In this document: in pieces, positions 38,696 to 47,728 of the stretch
How positions within the stretch are numbered: position 1 is the stretch's first letter
How the letters are laid out: every line of letters begins with the position of its first letter
Origin: an uncultured Bacteroidales bacterium
GTDB taxonomy: Bacteria > Bacteroidota > Bacteroidia > Bacteroidales > Muribaculaceae
Length of the DNA stretch: 64,000 nucleotides
Direction of reading: 5' to 3'
Assembly: GCA_947173955.1 (NCBI GenBank)
Contig: CAMWHE010000006.1
Coordinates: 1-64,000, forward strand
The notes under the pieces: generated by a model
The model's database searches: none
What the model was told of the DNA's origin: nothing
Seen by the model: only the letters and a program-made list of their open reading frames with translations
Made by a program: the position numbers and the translations under genes

Positions 38696-40732
38696 ATGAC
38701 TCAAGATTCTAACCTCCTGACAAGAGCCGCCGACAATATCCGCGTGCTCGTTGCCTCAATGGTCGAAAAGTCTAAATCAGGCCATCCGGGCGGCGCTATG
38801 GGTGGCGCAGACTTCGTCAACGTCCTTTACTCCAAGTTCCTTGTGACCGATCCTGACAATCCCACATGGATTGCCCGCGACCGTTTCTTCCTCGATCCCG
38901 GCCATATGTCGACGATGCTCTACTCCGTGCTTGCCCTTACCGGCAAATACACCCTCGACGAGCTCCAGCAGTTCCGTCAGTGGGGAAGCGTTACGCCGGG
39001 GCACCCCGAGCTCGATCCCGAACGTGGCGTTGAAAACACCTCCGGACCTCTCGGCCAGGGTCATACGATGGCTGTAGGATGTGCTATCGCAGAGCGCTTC
39101 CTCGCAGCCCGCTTCGGCTCAGTAGTCGAACACAAGACTTACGCATTCATCTCCGACGGCGGCATCCAGGAAGAGATCTCTCAGGGCGCAGGCCGTCTCG
39201 CCGGTCATCTCGGTCTGAGCAACCTCATCATGTTCTACGACTGCAACGAAGTGCAGCTCTCCACAATGGTAAAAGATGTAGACCGTGAAGACTACGCTGC
39301 AAAATATCGCGCATGGCACTGGAATGTAATCGAGATCGACGGCACCGACCCCGTAGCGATCGCTAATGCTCTCGAGCAGGCTCACGCCGAAAAGGAACGC
39401 CCCACCCTCATCATAGGCCATACTATCATGGGGCGTGGCTGCGTCAAGGCCGACGGCACCAACTTCGAAGGCCAGTGCTCTACCCACGGCCAGCCCATAA
39501 GTAAGTCCGGCGCCGACTATGCCGCTACCGTCAAGAATCTCGGCGGCGATCCCGAAAATCCATGGGTTATCTGGGATGACGTCAAAGACCTATACGCAAA
39601 GCGCAACGAAGAACTTAAAGCCATCGTCGCTAAACGTCACGCAGAGGAAAAAGCCTGGGCTGCAGCCAATCCCGAAAAGGCCGCTCAGCTCGCCGACTAT
39701 ATCGCCGGCCGTCTCCCCGAGATCGACTTCAGCGCTATCGTCCACAAAGCCGACGATGCTACCCGCAATGCATCAGCCACCGTACTCAGCGTCCTCGCCG
39801 AAAAAGTCGGCAACATGATCGTCTCCAGCGCCGACCTTGCCAACAGCGACAAGACCGACGGATTCCTCAAAAAGACAACAGCATTCAAGAGCGGTGATTT
39901 CTCTGGCGCATTCCTTCAGGCCGGTGTAGCCGAACTCACCATGGCGTCGGTAATGAACGGTATCGCCCTTCATGGCGGATGCATCGCAGCCTGCGGCACA
40001 TTCTTCGTATTCTCTGATTATATGAAGCCCGCCGTACGTCTTGCCGCACTCATGGAACTCCCAGTCAAATACATCTGGACACACGACGCATTCCGCGTAG
40101 GCGAGGATGGCCCCACTCATGAGCCCGTCGAGCAGGAAGCACAGATTCGCCTGATGGAACAACTCAAAAACTTTGCCGGCAAGCCCTCTGTACTCGTGCT
40201 TCGCCCCGGCGACAGCGCGGAGACAAGCGTAGCATGGAAGATGGCACTCGAGAATCAGTCCACCCCCACCGCGCTCATTCTCTCCCGCCAGAACATCAAA
40301 GACCTTCCTGCCGCTCCCGGACAGCGGTATGCCGAGGCTACCAAGGCTGAAAAGGGCGCCTACACCGTAATGTCAGTCGCCAATCCGCAGGTCATCCTCT
40401 TAGGCAACGGTTCCGAGGTATCGCTCCTCTGCGAGGTTGCTGTCGAACTTCAGGCCGGCGGCGTGCCCTGCAATGTAGTGTCGATACCTTCCATAGGCCT
40501 CTTTGAAGAGCAGCCCGCCGACTACCGCAAGTCAGTCCTACCCTGCGGTGTTCCCGTATTCGGTCTGACAGCCGGTCTCCCCTCGACACTCAAAGGCCTT
40601 GTAGGCGACAACGGCACCGTATTTGGTCTCGACCACTTCGGCGCATCAGCTCCCTACAAAGTTCTCGACGAAAAATTCGGCTTCACAGTTCAGAATATCG
40701 TCGACCAAGTGTTAAAATTTATCGGAAAATGA
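38696..40732 (+). CDS. tkt: Transketolase
   Basis: Transketolase moves two-carbon units in the non-oxidative pentose phosphate pathway using thiamine diphosphate. The 678-aa product has KSGHPGGAMGGADFVNVLY, TSGPLGQGHTMAVGCAIAE, and the ThDP/Mg motif region FISDGGIQEEISQGAG to NLIMFYDCNEVQLS. The later WTHDAFRVGEDGPTHEPVEQ and the C-terminal domain are complete. It stands alone between an MFS gene and ompA. Confidence 0.96.
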   Translation: MTQDSNLLTRAADNIRVLVASMVEKSKSGHPGGAMGGADFVNVLYSKFLVTDPDNPTWIARDRFFLDPGHMSTMLYSVLALTGKYTLDELQQFRQWGSVTPGHPELDPERGVENTSGPLGQGHTMAVGCAIAERFLAARFGSVVEHKTYAFISDGGIQEEISQGAGRLAGHLGLSNLIMFYDCNEVQLSTMVKDVDREDYAAKYRAWHWNVIEIDGTDPVAIANALEQAHAEKERPTLIIGHTIMGRGCVKADGTNFEGQCSTHGQPISKSGADYAATVKNLGGDPENPWVIWDDVKDLYAKRNEELKAIVAKRHAEEKAWAAANPEKAAQLADYIAGRLPEIDFSAIVHKADDATRNASATVLSVLAEKVGNMIVSSADLANSDKTDGFLKKTTAFKSGDFSGAFLQAGVAELTMASVMNGIALHGGCIAACGTFFVFSDYMKPAVRLAALMELPVKYIWTHDAFRVGEDGPTHEPVEQEAQIRLMEQLKNFAGKPSVLVLRPGDSAETSVAWKMALENQSTPTALILSRQNIKDLPAAPGQRYAEATKAEKGAYTVMSVANPQVILLGNGSEVSLLCEVAVELQAGGVPCNVVSIPSIGLFEEQPADYRKSVLPCGVPVFGLTAGLPSTLKGLVGDNGTVFGLDHFGASAPYKVLDEKFGFTVQNIVDQVLKFIGK

Positions 40733-40850
40733 ACTTTTTTGAACGCAAAACATTTAGTATTTTAAACAGAGTTAAAACCCTGAACGACTAAAATCAAAAA
40801 AAATTCAAAAAAATTCCCGAAAATTAACGTAGATTTAAAAAAATAGTTGT

Positions 40851-40858
40851 AATTTTGA
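40851..40858 (+). promoter_or_regulatory. -7 element for the OmpA-family gene
   Basis: TAATTTTG lies about 82 nt before the ATG, inside an extremely AT-rich upstream region (40770-40855) that could act as an UP-like element. No clean TTTG is at 19-21 nt. Confidence 0.5.
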
Positions 40859-40939
40859 CCCCTGAATAAGCAGTAAGTTCATTAACATCTAAGTTTCAAC
40901 TATTTAGAAGAAATTACAAATTCAATATTTTACCTGTTT

Positions 40940-42067
40940 ATGAAAAAATCATTTTTCGCAATCGCATGCGCACTGTTCTTAGGACAGAGCATGGTAGCAC
41001 AGAACGACAATGTCGTAGTGCTCGTAGAAGATCCCACTCAGGGCGTATTAGAAAATCGCTTCCGCGACAACTGGTTCCTCGGCGTAGAAGGTGGCATCAG
41101 CTTCCTCAACAACCGCAAGGGTGAAAACGTTGACTTCAAGGATCGTATCGCTCCCGATGTACAGCTCAGCGTTGGTAAGTGGTTCTCTCCCAAATGGGGC
41201 GTTCGTGCTAACCTCGAATGGTTCCAGAGCAAAGCCGCTTACAAGATGAACAACTTCGGTGCATCTGTTGACGGATTACTCAACCTCACCAACTGGTGGT
41301 GTGGCTACAACCCCACCCGCGTCTACAACGCATCTCTCTACGCTGGTGCCGGCGTTGCTGTTCGTTACGCTAAGAACGGTGCAGGCGACTGGAAAGACGT
41401 AAACAATAACCTCATCGTAGGTCGCGTTGGTCTTTTGAACACATTCCGTCTCTCTGAGCACTGGCAGTTCCTCATCGACCTCCGCATCATCGGTAGCGAC
41501 AAGAGCCTCATCGACTACACCAACAACGGTCAGTCTTACGGTGGTCAGGTTCTCATCGGCTTCAACTACAACTTCGGCAAATCTACATGGAATGCTCCCG
41601 TTGTTCCCGTTTGCCCCGAACCCGAGAACTGCGACGCTCTCCGCGCTCGTCTCCAGGCTGCTGACGCTCGCATCGCCGACCTCGAAGCTCAGCTCAAGGC
41701 TTGCCTCGAACGTCCCGTTCAGACTGTAGTAGAAGCTCCCAAAGCTCCCCTTGCTACTATCTACTTCCCCATCAACTCTTACACACTCAACCGCTCTGAC
41801 CGCAACGTCCTCGGTGCTATCGCCAACATCATGAAGAGCAACCCCAACCAGACTTACGTTCTGACTGGCTATGCTGACAACTACACCGGCACCGACGCTT
41901 ACAACGTTAAGCTCCGTCACAACCGCGCTAACAGCGTTCAGAAGCAGCTCGTTCGCAATGGTGTTCCCGCTTCTCAGCTCGAAGCTACCATCAACAACGG
42001 TAACCTCTGCGACCTCGGCGAAAAGTATGTAGCTCTCGACCGCTGCGTAACTATCAACGAGAAATAA
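40940..42067 (+). CDS. Major OmpA-family outer membrane protein
   Basis: The 375-aa protein has a signal peptide (about 1-21, ending MVAQ), an eight-strand-type N-terminal barrel (about 35-215), a short coiled-coil linker (CDALRARLQAADARIADLEAQLKA) and a C-terminal OmpA peptidoglycan-binding domain (about 270-375). LTGYADNYTGTDAYNVKLRHNR holds the Asp and Arg that bind diaminopimelate. Codon use is strongly biased to a few codons (CTC, CGT/CGC, GCT, AAC), stronger than its neighbours, suggesting very high expression. A strong terminator follows. Confidence 0.93.
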   Translation: MKKSFFAIACALFLGQSMVAQNDNVVVLVEDPTQGVLENRFRDNWFLGVEGGISFLNNRKGENVDFKDRIAPDVQLSVGKWFSPKWGVRANLEWFQSKAAYKMNNFGASVDGLLNLTNWWCGYNPTRVYNASLYAGAGVAVRYAKNGAGDWKDVNNNLIVGRVGLLNTFRLSEHWQFLIDLRIIGSDKSLIDYTNNGQSYGGQVLIGFNYNFGKSTWNAPVVPVCPEPENCDALRARLQAADARIADLEAQLKACLERPVQTVVEAPKAPLATIYFPINSYTLNRSDRNVLGAIANIMKSNPNQTYVLTGYADNYTGTDAYNVKLRHNRANSVQKQLVRNGVPASQLEATINNGNLCDLGEKYVALDRCVTINEK

Positions 42068-42093
42068 TCTGAATTAACTCAATTCAAATACAG

Positions 42094-42130
42094 AGCGCCC
42101 TGTGCATCCTGCACAGGGCGCTTCTTTTTT
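42094..42130 (+). terminator. Intrinsic terminator of the OmpA-family gene
   Basis: Perfect 12-bp stem AGCGCCCTGTGC / GCACAGGGCGCT with a 5-nt loop, followed by TCTTTTTT. Confidence 0.95.
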
Positions 42131-42304
42131 ATCAACTGTCCAATATAGATAGCATTTGGGACTGTTTATAAGGGAATAAATCGTGACGGCCGCTGTGGCG
42201 GATTTGCTGTTTGCAAATTTTAATGTGATAATTTGACTGTAGATTTGTGAGATTTGAAAAACAATCTTAAATTTGTAACAATATTATCATAACAAAATTT
42301 ACAA

Positions 42305-42685
42305 ATGGAAGTAACAGGAAAAATCATCGTAGCCCTTCCCGAAGTCTCCGGCACATCAAAGGCAGGAAATGTGTGGAAAAAACGTCAGTATGTACTCGAG
42401 ACTCAGGATAACTACCCCACAAAAATAGCTTTCGAATTCTTTGGTGAAAGAGCCGATCAGTATCCTCTCTCGGTTGGCGAAGTTGTCAAGCTCAGTTTCG
42501 ACATCGACAGCCACGAATACAATGGCCGCTGGTTCACATCTATCCGCGGTTGGAAAGCCGACAAAGTCGACGGAAGCATGAGCGCCGCTCCCGCATCAGC
42601 ACCTGCTGACTTCGGCGCACCCGCACCCGCACCCGCTCCCACCTTCACTCCCTCGGCTGACGCCAACGACGACCTCCCCTTCTGA
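42305..42685 (+). CDS. DUF3127 protein with SSB-like C-terminal tail
   Basis: The 126-aa protein has an OB-fold-like DUF3127 domain (about 1-95): MEVTGKIIVALPEVSGTSK, KRQYVLETQDNYPTKIAFEFFG, and FDIDSHEYNGRWFTSIRGWKADK. An Ala/Pro-rich linker leads to the acidic tip NDDLPF. That tip closely resembles the end of single-stranded DNA-binding protein, which recruits repair and replication partners, so a nucleic-acid role is plausible. The function is inference. No ssb is in the window. It has its own terminator. Confidence 0.85.
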   Translation: MEVTGKIIVALPEVSGTSKAGNVWKKRQYVLETQDNYPTKIAFEFFGERADQYPLSVGEVVKLSFDIDSHEYNGRWFTSIRGWKADKVDGSMSAAPASAPADFGAPAPAPAPTFTPSADANDDLPF

Positions 42686-42711
42686 TCCCGAATCAGCACA
42701 TAAATCCATAT

Positions 42712-42745
42712 AAAAAAGTCCGGCCTCAATGGTCGGACTTTTTTT
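42712..42745. terminator. Bidirectional terminator after DUF3127
   Basis: AAAAAAGTCCGgcc / ggtCGGACTTTTTTT with a 5-nt loop; T runs on both strands. Confidence 0.92.
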
Positions 42746-42804
42746 ACGGGAATATCTTCATCCCCAATCGCACCATAAGGGAATCATTACAGCTTTAAGG
42801 TTGC

Positions 42805-44505
42805 CTACCAGGTAAAGGTGCGCGTATCGGTGGAGCTGTTGCCGCAGGCATCGGTCACCGTAAGGACTACCTTGTGTCTGACACCCTTTTTCCAACGCTT
42901 GGGATCAAGTTTGAATGACAGTGTGCCGGTCTTCCCGTCAAGCTCCATGAGTGCCCATTTTCCGTCGATCTCTCCGCGATAGGTGTCGATTCCGCTGAGA
43001 TTGTCGGAAATCTTGTATGTGACGGCACCACGCTGCCCCCACTTTTCGGGTTGCTGCGCCACGACTTTCGGAGCTACCGTATCTGCCATCACGGAGTAGT
43101 TGCCAAAACGATTGACTTTTGCCTCCATCCGTCCGCCTCGGTATTCGCCCTCGACTGCCGACGGGCGCAATCCGTTGTAGCGTACGAGACAATATTTTCG
43201 CTTGTCGGCAATGACATCATTCCCGACCGGCAGTGATATCCGGATGTTGCCGGCCAACGGCTCTTCGGGAGAGCCTATGGAATAAAGAGCCGAGTATGTG
43301 CCGTCAGGCGCAGGCTCTACGCGCTCCATGGCAAACAGATAGTCGCGATAAAGCATCCCGGCGGGAATTTCGACCACGGCTCCACCCTCCTCTATCCGGT
43401 AGGGACGGTCAAAAGACAGCAGACGCCCCTCGCCGGCCGGATCAGGTATAGCCGACTCCTTGCCTACGATCGAAAACGGTACGCGGGTACGGTTTCCGTG
43501 GTGATCCTCCAGAATGAACTCACACTTATATGTACGCTCCCGGTCGATCATCAGAGAGCCGTCGCCACGTGAATATATCATGTCGGTCAACGGACGCGAC
43601 TCAGGTTGCTCAGTAATCATGTTCCACGATTTATCGCGCACTACGTCGCCATACTCTACGAGGGTATTGACCGCACGCGACCTGTCGAAGTCAAACTCAT
43701 CGATGACACGGCGATAGACGGTGTCTCCGTCGACAATAAAGGTCATATACTTTACGCCATAGATATTGGTAGTGCCGGTCATCTTGTCATAGGCTTTGAT
43801 TCCGGGCACTACCCTGCCCCAGGCTGTGAACGAGTCCCTGAGATGCGGCCCGGAATGAAAGGCCGGTACCGGACGTCCGTTGACGACTCCTTCGCGCGGA
43901 TAGAGCGCCACAGCCCTGACCTCGGGAGGGACATTGTCCTTTATATGCCCCGCGTAATAGTCCATCGGGTCGAGGGCATGCTCCGTCTCGGCGTCGCGCA
44001 CATCCATGTGGAGATGCGGACCTCCGGATGAGCCTGCATTGCCGCTGCGCCCGATAAGCTCGCCGCGGCTGACAGGAATATCGCCGGGGGCATACTCGAT
44101 ATCTATTCTGAATGTCTCTTCGGCATACTGCCTCGCACGGGTCGGATTGTCAATGCGCGTCGAAAACGACTGCAGATGACCGTAGACTGTGACGAGACCC
44201 AGCTCGGGATGCGTCACATAGACCGCTCGCCCGAAACCCCACGGAGAGACCAGCACGCGACTCACATAGCCGTCAGCCGCACAATAGACCGGCAGACCGG
44301 TCTGCCCCTGAGTCTTGAAGTCGAGCCCGGAGTGAAAGTGATTGTTGCGCAGCTCGCCGAAATTGCCGCTCAGCAGCAGAGGGATGTCAAGCGGCACACG
44401 CAGGTTGGCCTGCGACGGAGTAGCTCTCTTAGTCGCCGACATATCTGAAGCAGCAGCGACCGTCAGGGTCACTGCTGCAATATATTTCAGGAATATTCGT
44501 CTCAC
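42805..44505 (-). CDS. M23 (LytM-type) metallopeptidase
   Basis: The 566-aa exported protein has an N-terminal signal (about 1-24) and an M23 domain at about 45-185. Zinc ligands sit in NNHFHSGLDF (HxxxD type) and in GPHLHMDVRD (HxH). The remaining 380 residues look like beta-rich Ig-like modules, for example RMEAKVNRFGNYSVMADTVAPKV. M23 enzymes cut cross-links in peptidoglycan, or act as inactive activators; both ligand motifs are intact here. The start is GTG 44505, 3 nt after the DUF3332 stop. It is last in the cdsA-purM-mltF run. Confidence 0.9.
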   Translation of the reverse strand: MRRIFLKYIAAVTLTVAAASDMSATKRATPSQANLRVPLDIPLLLSGNFGELRNNHFHSGLDFKTQGQTGLPVYCAADGYVSRVLVSPWGFGRAVYVTHPELGLVTVYGHLQSFSTRIDNPTRARQYAEETFRIDIEYAPGDIPVSRGELIGRSGNAGSSGGPHLHMDVRDAETEHALDPMDYYAGHIKDNVPPEVRAVALYPREGVVNGRPVPAFHSGPHLRDSFTAWGRVVPGIKAYDKMTGTTNIYGVKYMTFIVDGDTVYRRVIDEFDFDRSRAVNTLVEYGDVVRDKSWNMITEQPESRPLTDMIYSRGDGSLMIDRERTYKCEFILEDHHGNRTRVPFSIVGKESAIPDPAGEGRLLSFDRPYRIEEGGAVVEIPAGMLYRDYLFAMERVEPAPDGTYSALYSIGSPEEPLAGNIRISLPVGNDVIADKRKYCLVRYNGLRPSAVEGEYRGGRMEAKVNRFGNYSVMADTVAPKVVAQQPEKWGQRGAVTYKISDNLSGIDTYRGEIDGKWALMELDGKTGTLSFKLDPKRWKKGVRHKVVLTVTDACGNSSTDTRTFTW

Positions 44506-44508
44506 TGA

Positions 44509-45054
44509 TTAACGCTGGGCTGTAAAAGCTCCGGTTGCTATCTGCTGATAAGCGAGCACGCCGGCCTGTGAAAGTTCCACAAGCTGCATCTCGCCGCCGG
44601 GAGCTGCCATTTTGACATGATCTGCATCGACAAAGGTCATCAGAGAGTAGGACTCACCGCCGACATTGACACTCCAGCTGTTTTCGTCGCTGTCAAAGTC
44701 AAAACGTACTACCTCGCCGTTAGCCTCGGACGTGATGGTGTAGCCTGACTCATCGCACTCGACGAGGTAGCGTCCATCCTTGCCCTCGACTACTTTCTGA
44801 TTGCTTGCCACGGGATTTTCACCTGACCAGAATTCGATGCTGTTGAGCACAAGAACGTCTGCAAGGCAAGACACTTCATATACCGGAAGTACCCAGAATG
44901 CGAAGAATACGAGCTCGTTGACGAATTTATTATCGATAGTCTTGTTCCATGCCAGAAGCTTGTTGCTCAGAGAGAACGAACCGATGCATGATGTGAAGAG
45001 CATAGAGCCTGAAAGCGCGATGACGAGTGCAACGCTGAGTTTTGTCTTTTTCAT
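44509..45054 (-). CDS. DUF3332 lipoprotein
   Basis: From ATG 45054 it is 181 aa; the frame is open further upstream, but MKKTKLSVALVIALSGSMLFTSC is a clear lipoprotein signal with lipobox FTSC. DUF3332 features are NKLLAWNKTIDNKFVNEL, one hydrophobic segment (about 50-65, VFFAFWVLPVYEVSCLADVL), and NSIEFWSGENP. Function is unknown. It lies 23 bp after mltF and 3 bp before the M23 gene, suggesting an envelope role. Confidence 0.88.
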   Translation of the reverse strand: MKKTKLSVALVIALSGSMLFTSCIGSFSLSNKLLAWNKTIDNKFVNELVFFAFWVLPVYEVSCLADVLVLNSIEFWSGENPVASNQKVVEGKDGRYLVECDESGYTITSEANGEVVRFDFDSDENSWSVNVGGESYSLMTFVDADHVKMAAPGGEMQLVELSQAGVLAYQQIATGAFTAQR

Positions 45055-45077
45055 AATGAAATGTGTCTTAATGTTAA

Positions 45078-46520
45078 TTATTTGGGAATATATTCTATTG
45101 CTGTTTCGTAGAAGTCCATTACTTTTCTGACATACGCCGTGGTCTGGAGTCCGCGCGCATAGCCGTACTTGCATACCGGGTCATTGTAATATTCCGGATT
45201 GGATTTAAGAATCATGCACTCGGCTACGTTGCCGTCCCATACATGAGGGTCATATTCATACTTGCGGGCGAGCGCGAGCGCATCATATATGTGGGCAATA
45301 CCGCAGTTGTAGGCTCCGAGCACAAACTTGGCACACTCGGCCGAGTCCGGCACATGGCGGCTCAGCTTGCCGCGCAGGTCGGCCAGCATACGGGTGGCCG
45401 TGACTATCGATACCTCCGGATCCTCAAGCCTGTCGGGATCGGAGCCGTAGGCGCGAGCCGTGCGGGGCATTATCTGCATGATTCCCTTAGCTCCGGCCCA
45501 TGAGGTCAGCGATGAGTCAAAACGGCTTTCGGCATATCCCTGCGCCGCCAGAAGCCGCCAGTCATAGCCGATCGAGTCGGCATACTGCCTGAAAAGATTG
45601 TCGTATGGCGAGATATTTCCTTTTGTAAAGTCTATCTGAAAAGTAGGCTTGGCCACTTTACTCAGCTCAAAATATCGCTTCATCAGTACCGACTGGGCGT
45701 GCCGCGGCTCCTCGAGCGAAAGCCAGCTGTCGATAGAGTCGGCGAGCCATTGGTCGGACGGAGCCACTCCCCAGGCCGAACGCTGTGGAAAACTGAGCGG
45801 CAGCGACACATCGATATCCGAGTAGTATGTCCTGTTTATCAAAGCAATGTTGTTGTCCACGACCGTCAGCGGGATCTCGCCGGTCGATACCATACGGATC
45901 AGATCCTCGGTGATGATAGTGTCGCGCTCTACGATGTGGATATTGACGCCACCGCCGAGCTCGTTGTCAAGATTGACGAGACGATGATAATATTTTGAGT
46001 CGCCTTCCACATAAATATCGCGACCGACGAGCTGTGTTTCATCCGTAATCAGCGGCTGATTCTTCTTCCGGGGCTGAACGAGCACCTGAAAGCTCTCCGA
46101 CCGCGGGCCGCACGCCACCACCGAGGCCTTGTTCTCAGCCGTCATCGGCACCTCATAGGCTATCAGGTCGACATAGCCGGAGTCAAGCCATTCGATCATG
46201 TCCTGAAGGTTGGGCGCCACACGGATATCAAGCGCGATGTCCTTGTCCTTGGCGAATGCCTTTATCAGCGAGTAGTCGTAGCCCATCTGTTCTTCCTTGT
46301 AGATAAAGTAGGATGTCGGGCTGTTGAGAGTGGCGACTCTAAGTGTATCGGGCAGCGGATGCGACTCATTCTCCCGATGTAGATGAATCTTTCCGGAGCA
46401 TCCCCGGCATATCAATATGAGAAGGACTATAAGACCCGCAACCGCCAGTCCGGCTACAGTGCGCCTGTGTTGGAGCCACTTTGCCGGAAATACGTTTTTT
46501 AATCGGTCAGGTATCTTCAT
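45078..46520 (-). CDS. mltF: MltF-type membrane-bound lytic transglycosylase
   Basis: MltF enzymes cleave peptidoglycan glycan strands with formation of anhydro-muropeptides. From ATG 46520 the product is 480 aa with an N-terminal anchor (about 23-41). A periplasmic solute-binding-like domain follows (about 60-270, DTLRVATLNSPTSYFIYKEE to SWGVAPSDQ), then an SLT domain with the catalytic Glu in AQGYAESRFDSS and GAKGIMQIMPRTARAYG. The solute-binding part may sense muropeptides (family knowledge). It lies 24 bp after purM. Confidence 0.92.
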   Translation of the reverse strand: MKIPDRLKNVFPAKWLQHRRTVAGLAVAGLIVLLILICRGCSGKIHLHRENESHPLPDTLRVATLNSPTSYFIYKEEQMGYDYSLIKAFAKDKDIALDIRVAPNLQDMIEWLDSGYVDLIAYEVPMTAENKASVVACGPRSESFQVLVQPRKKNQPLITDETQLVGRDIYVEGDSKYYHRLVNLDNELGGGVNIHIVERDTIITEDLIRMVSTGEIPLTVVDNNIALINRTYYSDIDVSLPLSFPQRSAWGVAPSDQWLADSIDSWLSLEEPRHAQSVLMKRYFELSKVAKPTFQIDFTKGNISPYDNLFRQYADSIGYDWRLLAAQGYAESRFDSSLTSWAGAKGIMQIMPRTARAYGSDPDRLEDPEVSIVTATRMLADLRGKLSRHVPDSAECAKFVLGAYNCGIAHIYDALALARKYEYDPHVWDGNVAECMILKSNPEYYNDPVCKYGYARGLQTTAYVRKVMDFYETAIEYIPK

Positions 46521-46544
46521 CAATCCCTGCGGTCAATGGCAGAT

Positions 46545-47711
46545 TCAATATTCAAATCTGCCCTTTTCAGAGATAATGGTCAGCTTGTTGGAATCGGCAT
46601 CCTCGACACGTCCCACAATACGTCCTTCTATGCCGTATTCAGCCGCAATGTCAATGACTGCCTGCGCCTTCTCGGGTGATAGATAGATCTCCATACGGTG
46701 ACCCATATTGAATACCTTGTACATCTCGGCCCAGTCTGTGCCGCTCTCGCGCTGTATCATGTCGAACAGCGGAGGAACGGGGAACAGATTGTCCTTTATG
46801 ACGTGCTTGTTCTCTACAAAGTGCATGACCTTGGTCTGTGCGCCGCCCGAACAATGAACCATGCCATGGATATCCTTCCGCATGACATCGAGCAGCCGCT
46901 TGATGACAGGAGCATAGGTACGTGTCGGCGACAGAACGAGATGACCGGCATCGACAGGGACACCCTCGACGGCATCGGTCAGCCCCACGCTTCCGGAATA
47001 GATCAGTTCGGCAGGTACGGCCGGATCATAGCTCTCGGGATAGCACTCGGCCACTTCCCTGTTGAACACGTCATGACGGGCCGAAGTCAGGCCGTTGCTT
47101 CCAATGCCGCCGTTATAGGCTGACTCATAAGTGGCCTGACCATAGGAAGCCAGACCCACAATTACGTCGCCACCCTTGATGTTGGCGTTGTTGATGACAT
47201 CGGCACGGCGCATACGGCAGGTCACAGTGCTGTCGACTATTATGGTACGTACCAGATCGCCGACATCGGCCGTCTCGCCACCGGTGCTGTAGATCGAGAT
47301 GCCGGCCTCACGAAGCTCTGACAGAAGCTCCTCGGTGCCGTTGATGATGGCGGCGATCACCGAGCCGGGTATCAGATGCTTGTTGCGCCCGATAGTCGAG
47401 GATACAAGGATATTATCGGTCGCACCTACACACAGCAGGTCGTCGATATTCATTATAAGCGCATCCTGGGCAATACCTTTCCATACACTCATGTCGCCGG
47501 TCTTGCGCCAGTATACATACGCCAGAGCCGATTTGGTGCCGGCACCGTCGGCGTGCATGATATTACACCACTCCGGGTCGCCACCGAGTATATCGGGGAT
47601 TATCTTACAGAATGCCTTCGGATAGAGGCCTTTATCTACATTCTTAATGGCATTGTGGACATCCTCCTTCGAGGCTGACACGCCGCGCAGATCGTAACGC
47701 TGACTTGACAT
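46545..47711 (-). CDS. purM: Phosphoribosylformylglycinamidine cyclo-ligase
   Basis: PurM forms the imidazole ring of AIR in purine biosynthesis using ATP. The 388-aa product is somewhat longer than the usual roughly 345 aa but fits the Bacteroidota form. Signatures are YDLRGVSASKEDVHNAI, the ATP/acidic region HADGAGTKSALAYVYW, DALIMNIDDLLCVGATD, STGGETADVGDLV, and CSGGAQTKVMHFV. It is the second gene of an operon with cdsA, an unusual companion. Confidence 0.92.
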   Translation of the reverse strand: MSSQRYDLRGVSASKEDVHNAIKNVDKGLYPKAFCKIIPDILGGDPEWCNIMHADGAGTKSALAYVYWRKTGDMSVWKGIAQDALIMNIDDLLCVGATDNILVSSTIGRNKHLIPGSVIAAIINGTEELLSELREAGISIYSTGGETADVGDLVRTIIVDSTVTCRMRRADVINNANIKGGDVIVGLASYGQATYESAYNGGIGSNGLTSARHDVFNREVAECYPESYDPAVPAELIYSGSVGLTDAVEGVPVDAGHLVLSPTRTYAPVIKRLLDVMRKDIHGMVHCSGGAQTKVMHFVENKHVIKDNLFPVPPLFDMIQRESGTDWAEMYKVFNMGHRMEIYLSPEKAQAVIDIAAEYGIEGRIVGRVEDADSNKLTIISEKGRFEY

Positions 47712-47728
47712 GAGGTCTTATTATTGGA

